Both the position numbers and the translations under genes were made by a program. A model generated the notes under the pieces. The model was not told where the DNA came from and ran no database searches. It was given only the letters and a program-made list of their open reading frames with translations. DNA of 64,000 nucleotides from Paraburkholderia oxyphila NBRC 105797 (GTDB lineage Bacteria > Pseudomonadota > Gammaproteobacteria > Burkholderiales > Burkholderiaceae), in contig NZ_BAYD01000015.1 of assembly GCF_000685075.1 (NCBI RefSeq), forward strand, positions 1 to 64,000, read 5' to 3'. Shown here piece after piece: positions 61,561-64,000 of the stretch; position 1 is the stretch's first letter, and the number at the start of each line of letters is the position of its first letter.

Positions 61561-63687
61561 ATGCCGAGCCAGCATCCCATGAACCGCTTTCCTTCCGCCT
61601 CCGAATTCCGCCCGCGCGTCTGGGCCATGGGCATCAGCCGCCTGCGCGACTTGTTCCGCGACATCGCCGGCGAATACGACGGCCTGGCCGATCTGCGCGT
61701 GGTTCCGCGCGGTTTCGAGGAAGCCGCCGCCGAAATCGCCGCCGCGCCGCCGAACCAGCGGCCCGACGTGGTCGTGGCGGCGGGCTCGAACGGCACCTAC
61801 CTGAAGGCGCGCATCGACCTGCCGGTCGTGCTCGTGCAGCCTACCGGTTTCGACGTGATGCAGGCGCTCGCCCGCGCGCGCCGCGAGGCCGACCTCGTCG
61901 CGCTCGTGACCTATGGCGAGACGCCCTCCGAAGTGCGGCGCTTCGCGAGCGCCTATGGTCTGGACGTGGTGTTCGCCTCGTATCGCACCGTGCAGGACGC
62001 CGAGGCCTGCGTGCTGGACCTGCGCGACCGGGGCGTGGGCGCGGTGGTGGGCCCGGGGCACGTGAACGACCTCGCGGCGCGGCTCGGGCTCGCGCCGTTC
62101 TTCGTCTATTCGCGCTCCTCGGTGCGCGCGGCCTTCGACAACGCGCTCGAAGTCGTGCAGGCCACGTGGCGCGAAACGCAGCGGCGCCAGCGTCTGGACA
62201 GTGTGCTGCAGCATCTGCGCGACGGCGTGGTGGCGCTCGACGCGAACGGGCGCGTGGAGGCGATCAACCAGCGTCTCGCCGCCGTGCTCGGCATCGACCC
62301 GGCTGCTGCTGCGGGCCGCTTGCTCGAAGACCTCGCGCCCGACATCGCCTTCACGCTGCCCGACGCCGACGGCGAATCGCTCGAAACCGTACGCGGCGTG
62401 AGCTACGTCGTGCACCGCGGGCCGCTCGTCGACAACGGCGTGACCACGGGCGCCGTGCTCACGTTTCAGGAGTCGCGCGCGGTGGAGCGCCTCGACCGCA
62501 CCTTGCGCTCGCGCCAGCGCACCCAGCAGTTCGTCGCGCGCTACCGGCTGGGCGACCTGAGCGGCGCGACGACGGGCATCGCGCGCGTGCGCCAGCTCGC
62601 GCAGCGCTATGCCCGCTCGGACGCCACCGTGCTGATCCGCGGCGAAAGCGGTACCGGCAAGGAGATGGTCGCGCAGGGCATCCATCGCGAGAGCGCGCGG
62701 CGCGATTTCCCGTTCGTGGCGATCAACTGCGGCGCGTTTCCCGAGGCGCTGCTGGAGAGCGAGCTGTTCGGCTACGAGGAAGGCGCGTTCACGGGCGCGC
62801 GGCGCGGCGGCAAGGTCGGGCTGATCGAGGCGGCGCACCGCGGCACGCTCTTTCTCGACGAGATCGGCGAGATGCCGCTGCCGCTGCAAAGCCGCCTCTT
62901 GCGCGTGCTGCAGGAGCGCGAAGTGGTGCGGTTGGGCGCAACCGAGCCCACGCGCGTGGACGTGCGCGTAGTGGCGGCCACGCACCGCGCGCTGACCGAG
63001 CAGATCGAGTCGGGCGAATTCCGCGCGGACCTGTTCTATCGTCTGAACATCCTGAATCTGGCGATTCCGCCGCTGCGCGAGCGCGGCGCCGACATCGTGC
63101 CGCTCGCGGCCGAACTGCTGCTGCAGTCGGCGCGCCGCGAGCCGCGCGTGGCGCTGCGCATCCGCACGCAGGACGACGCCATGCGCGCGCTGGCGCCCGT
63201 GGGCGAGGCGCTCGCGCGTCACGGCTGGCCCGGCAACGTGCGCGAACTGCAGAACGTGGTGGAGCGGATGGTGGTGGAGCTCGCGGATTCGGACGTGGAC
63301 GTGCTCACGCCCGAGGTGTTGCGCGCGATTGCGCCGGAGGTGTTCGAGCGCCGTGGCGGCGCGGCGCGCGCGGGCGCTGCGAGGGCCGTCGAGGCGTTAC
63401 AGGACGAGGCAGCCGATTGGACTGATGGGGTTGATGTGGCCGATCAGCCGCTTACCTTGCGCGAACGCAGCCTGACGGTGGAAGCCGACGAGATCCGCGC
63501 GGCGCTCGAAGCGCACGGCGGCGACCGCGACCGCGTGTGCGCGCAGCTCGGCATCAGCAAGACGACGCTGTGGCGGCGCTTGAACGCCGCCAAGGCAAAA
63601 CCGCGCACCAACCACGCAAACGGTGGAAACGCTGGAGATGGGGGAGGCGACGTGCCTGCGCGGCGCAAACCGGCGCGCGAAGCATGA
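61561..63687 (+). CDS. prpR: Propionate catabolism operon activator PrpR (sigma54-dependent)
   Basis: This 708-residue enhancer-binding protein has an N-terminal PrpR_N domain (about 15-200) that senses a methylcitrate-pathway intermediate. A PAS-like region (about 215-320) comes next. The AAA+ domain has Walker A GESGTGKE (361-368) and the sigma54-contact GAFTGA loop (408-413). A C-terminal Fis-type HTH ends the protein (about 640-685; VCAQLGISKTTLWRRLNAAKA). It should activate the sigma54 promoter of prpB. M1 at 61561 is used; the in-frame ATG at 61579 (MNRFPSASEFRPRVW) also fits and neither has a clear ribosome site. The Ala/Gly-rich segment (about 595-625) before the HTH is a flexible linker. 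Confidence 0.93.
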   Translation: MPSQHPMNRFPSASEFRPRVWAMGISRLRDLFRDIAGEYDGLADLRVVPRGFEEAAAEIAAAPPNQRPDVVVAAGSNGTYLKARIDLPVVLVQPTGFDVMQALARARREADLVALVTYGETPSEVRRFASAYGLDVVFASYRTVQDAEACVLDLRDRGVGAVVGPGHVNDLAARLGLAPFFVYSRSSVRAAFDNALEVVQATWRETQRRQRLDSVLQHLRDGVVALDANGRVEAINQRLAAVLGIDPAAAAGRLLEDLAPDIAFTLPDADGESLETVRGVSYVVHRGPLVDNGVTTGAVLTFQESRAVERLDRTLRSRQRTQQFVARYRLGDLSGATTGIARVRQLAQRYARSDATVLIRGESGTGKEMVAQGIHRESARRDFPFVAINCGAFPEALLESELFGYEEGAFTGARRGGKVGLIEAAHRGTLFLDEIGEMPLPLQSRLLRVLQEREVVRLGATEPTRVDVRVVAATHRALTEQIESGEFRADLFYRLNILNLAIPPLRERGADIVPLAAELLLQSARREPRVALRIRTQDDAMRALAPVGEALARHGWPGNVRELQNVVERMVVELADSDVDVLTPEVLRAIAPEVFERRGGAARAGAARAVEALQDEAADWTDGVDVADQPLTLRERSLTVEADEIRAALEAHGGDRDRVCAQLGISKTTLWRRLNAAKAKPRTNHANGGNAGDGGGDVPARRKPAREA

Positions 63688-63718
63688 TGCGCAAAAGCGC
63701 GCCGCCTTCAGCGCGCGC

Positions 63719-64000
63719 TCAGTTCTTGATGCCGTTCAGCAGTTTCGCAACCACGCCGTGCTGGTGCAGCACTTCGGGACTCTTTTGCAAGAGTGCCTGA
63801 TAGCGCTCGAAAAACTCCTCCGACTCCTCGCCCGCGAAGAGGCCGGCCACGCCTTCGGCGGCGCCCACGCGGTCTTCGGCTTTCGCGTCCTTCGCGTCGA
63901 GCGTTTCGTCGACGTTCGCGATCACCGTCGAGAGCGGCATGAGCCAGCGGAACCCCGAGCCGTTGATCAACACCTGCAGGAAGGCGGCCGGCGTCGTCGG
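63719..64000 (-). CDS. Unknown protein, C-terminal part (runs off window)
   Basis: The frame is open from a TGA at 63719 to the end of the window, giving about 93 C-terminal residues. They contain a hydrophobic stretch LINGSGFRWLMPLSTVIANVDE. An acidic, charged segment with GLFAGEESEEFFERYQALLQKSPEVLHQHG follows. The stop is 31 bp from the end of prpR, with which it converges. I do not recognise the family; a C-terminal helical pattern is suggested. The start and most of the gene lie outside. Confidence 0.6.
   Translation of the reverse strand, partial: PTTPAAFLQVLINGSGFRWLMPLSTVIANVDETLDAKDAKAEDRVGAAEGVAGLFAGEESEEFFERYQALLQKSPEVLHQHGVVAKLLNGIKN

Overview
The window looks like chromosomal DNA of a Burkholderiaceae bacterium, most like Paraburkholderia, Burkholderia or Caballeronia. 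GC and third-position GC are very high. The set includes an AcnD/PrpF-type methylcitrate cluster with a sigma54 activator, a DUF3331 protein, MHS-family permeases, LysR/IclR/AraC regulators and a trimeric-type porin. I recognise no rRNA, tRNA, CRISPR array or transposase. Genus assignment is inference from gene content.

Layout. 1-14.9 kb: partial urea transporter, a glycolipid-binding-fold protein, a Kch-like K+ channel and an MscS channel, a GNAT enzyme, a DMT permease facing a MocR/PdxR-type regulator, a KgtP-like permease, a DHA2 drug exporter facing a TetR regulator, a DNA photolyase (probable CTG start), an orphan receiver protein, Zur and a GST. 15.2-18.2 kb: a DUF1016 (YhcG-type) PD-(D/E)XK nuclease beside a NERD-helicase fusion. 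18.2-23.9 kb: a phosphoribosyltransferase-HAD fusion, then an exported SUOX-fold protein with a hybrid histidine kinase, facing a BetR-receiver regulator, then a C39-like papain-fold protein. 23.9-28.5 kb: a LysR regulator, a zinc alcohol dehydrogenase divergent from an AraC regulator, and a D-2-hydroxyacid dehydrogenase.

28.7-35.5 kb: an IclR regulator with a perfect operator palindrome heads a compact cluster: OPT transporter, an atypical class-V PLP-fold protein, dipeptidase E, porin and DUF1177. I read it as a peptide or peptide-conjugate uptake and processing locus. It is the best candidate here for an undescribed pathway. 35.8-45.4 kb: a globin-coupled GAF-EAL protein, an acyl-CoA dehydrogenase/CoA-transferase/permease operon facing a LysR regulator, and a MASE2-GGDEF-EAL protein. 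45.4-54.8 kb: class II ribonucleotide reductase, DUF3331, an AI-2E-type permease, an esterase, OpgC, an NlpD-like lipoprotein and a VapBC module.

54.8-63.7 kb: the 2-methylcitrate (propionate) operon prpB-prpC-acnD-prpF, read leftwards from a good sigma54 promoter and divergent from prpR. A small DUF559 endonuclease gene is inserted between acnD and prpF, with near-identical C/G-rich hairpins at both ends, one of them inside its own reading frame. A strong bidirectional terminator closes the operon. The window ends in a partial unknown gene.
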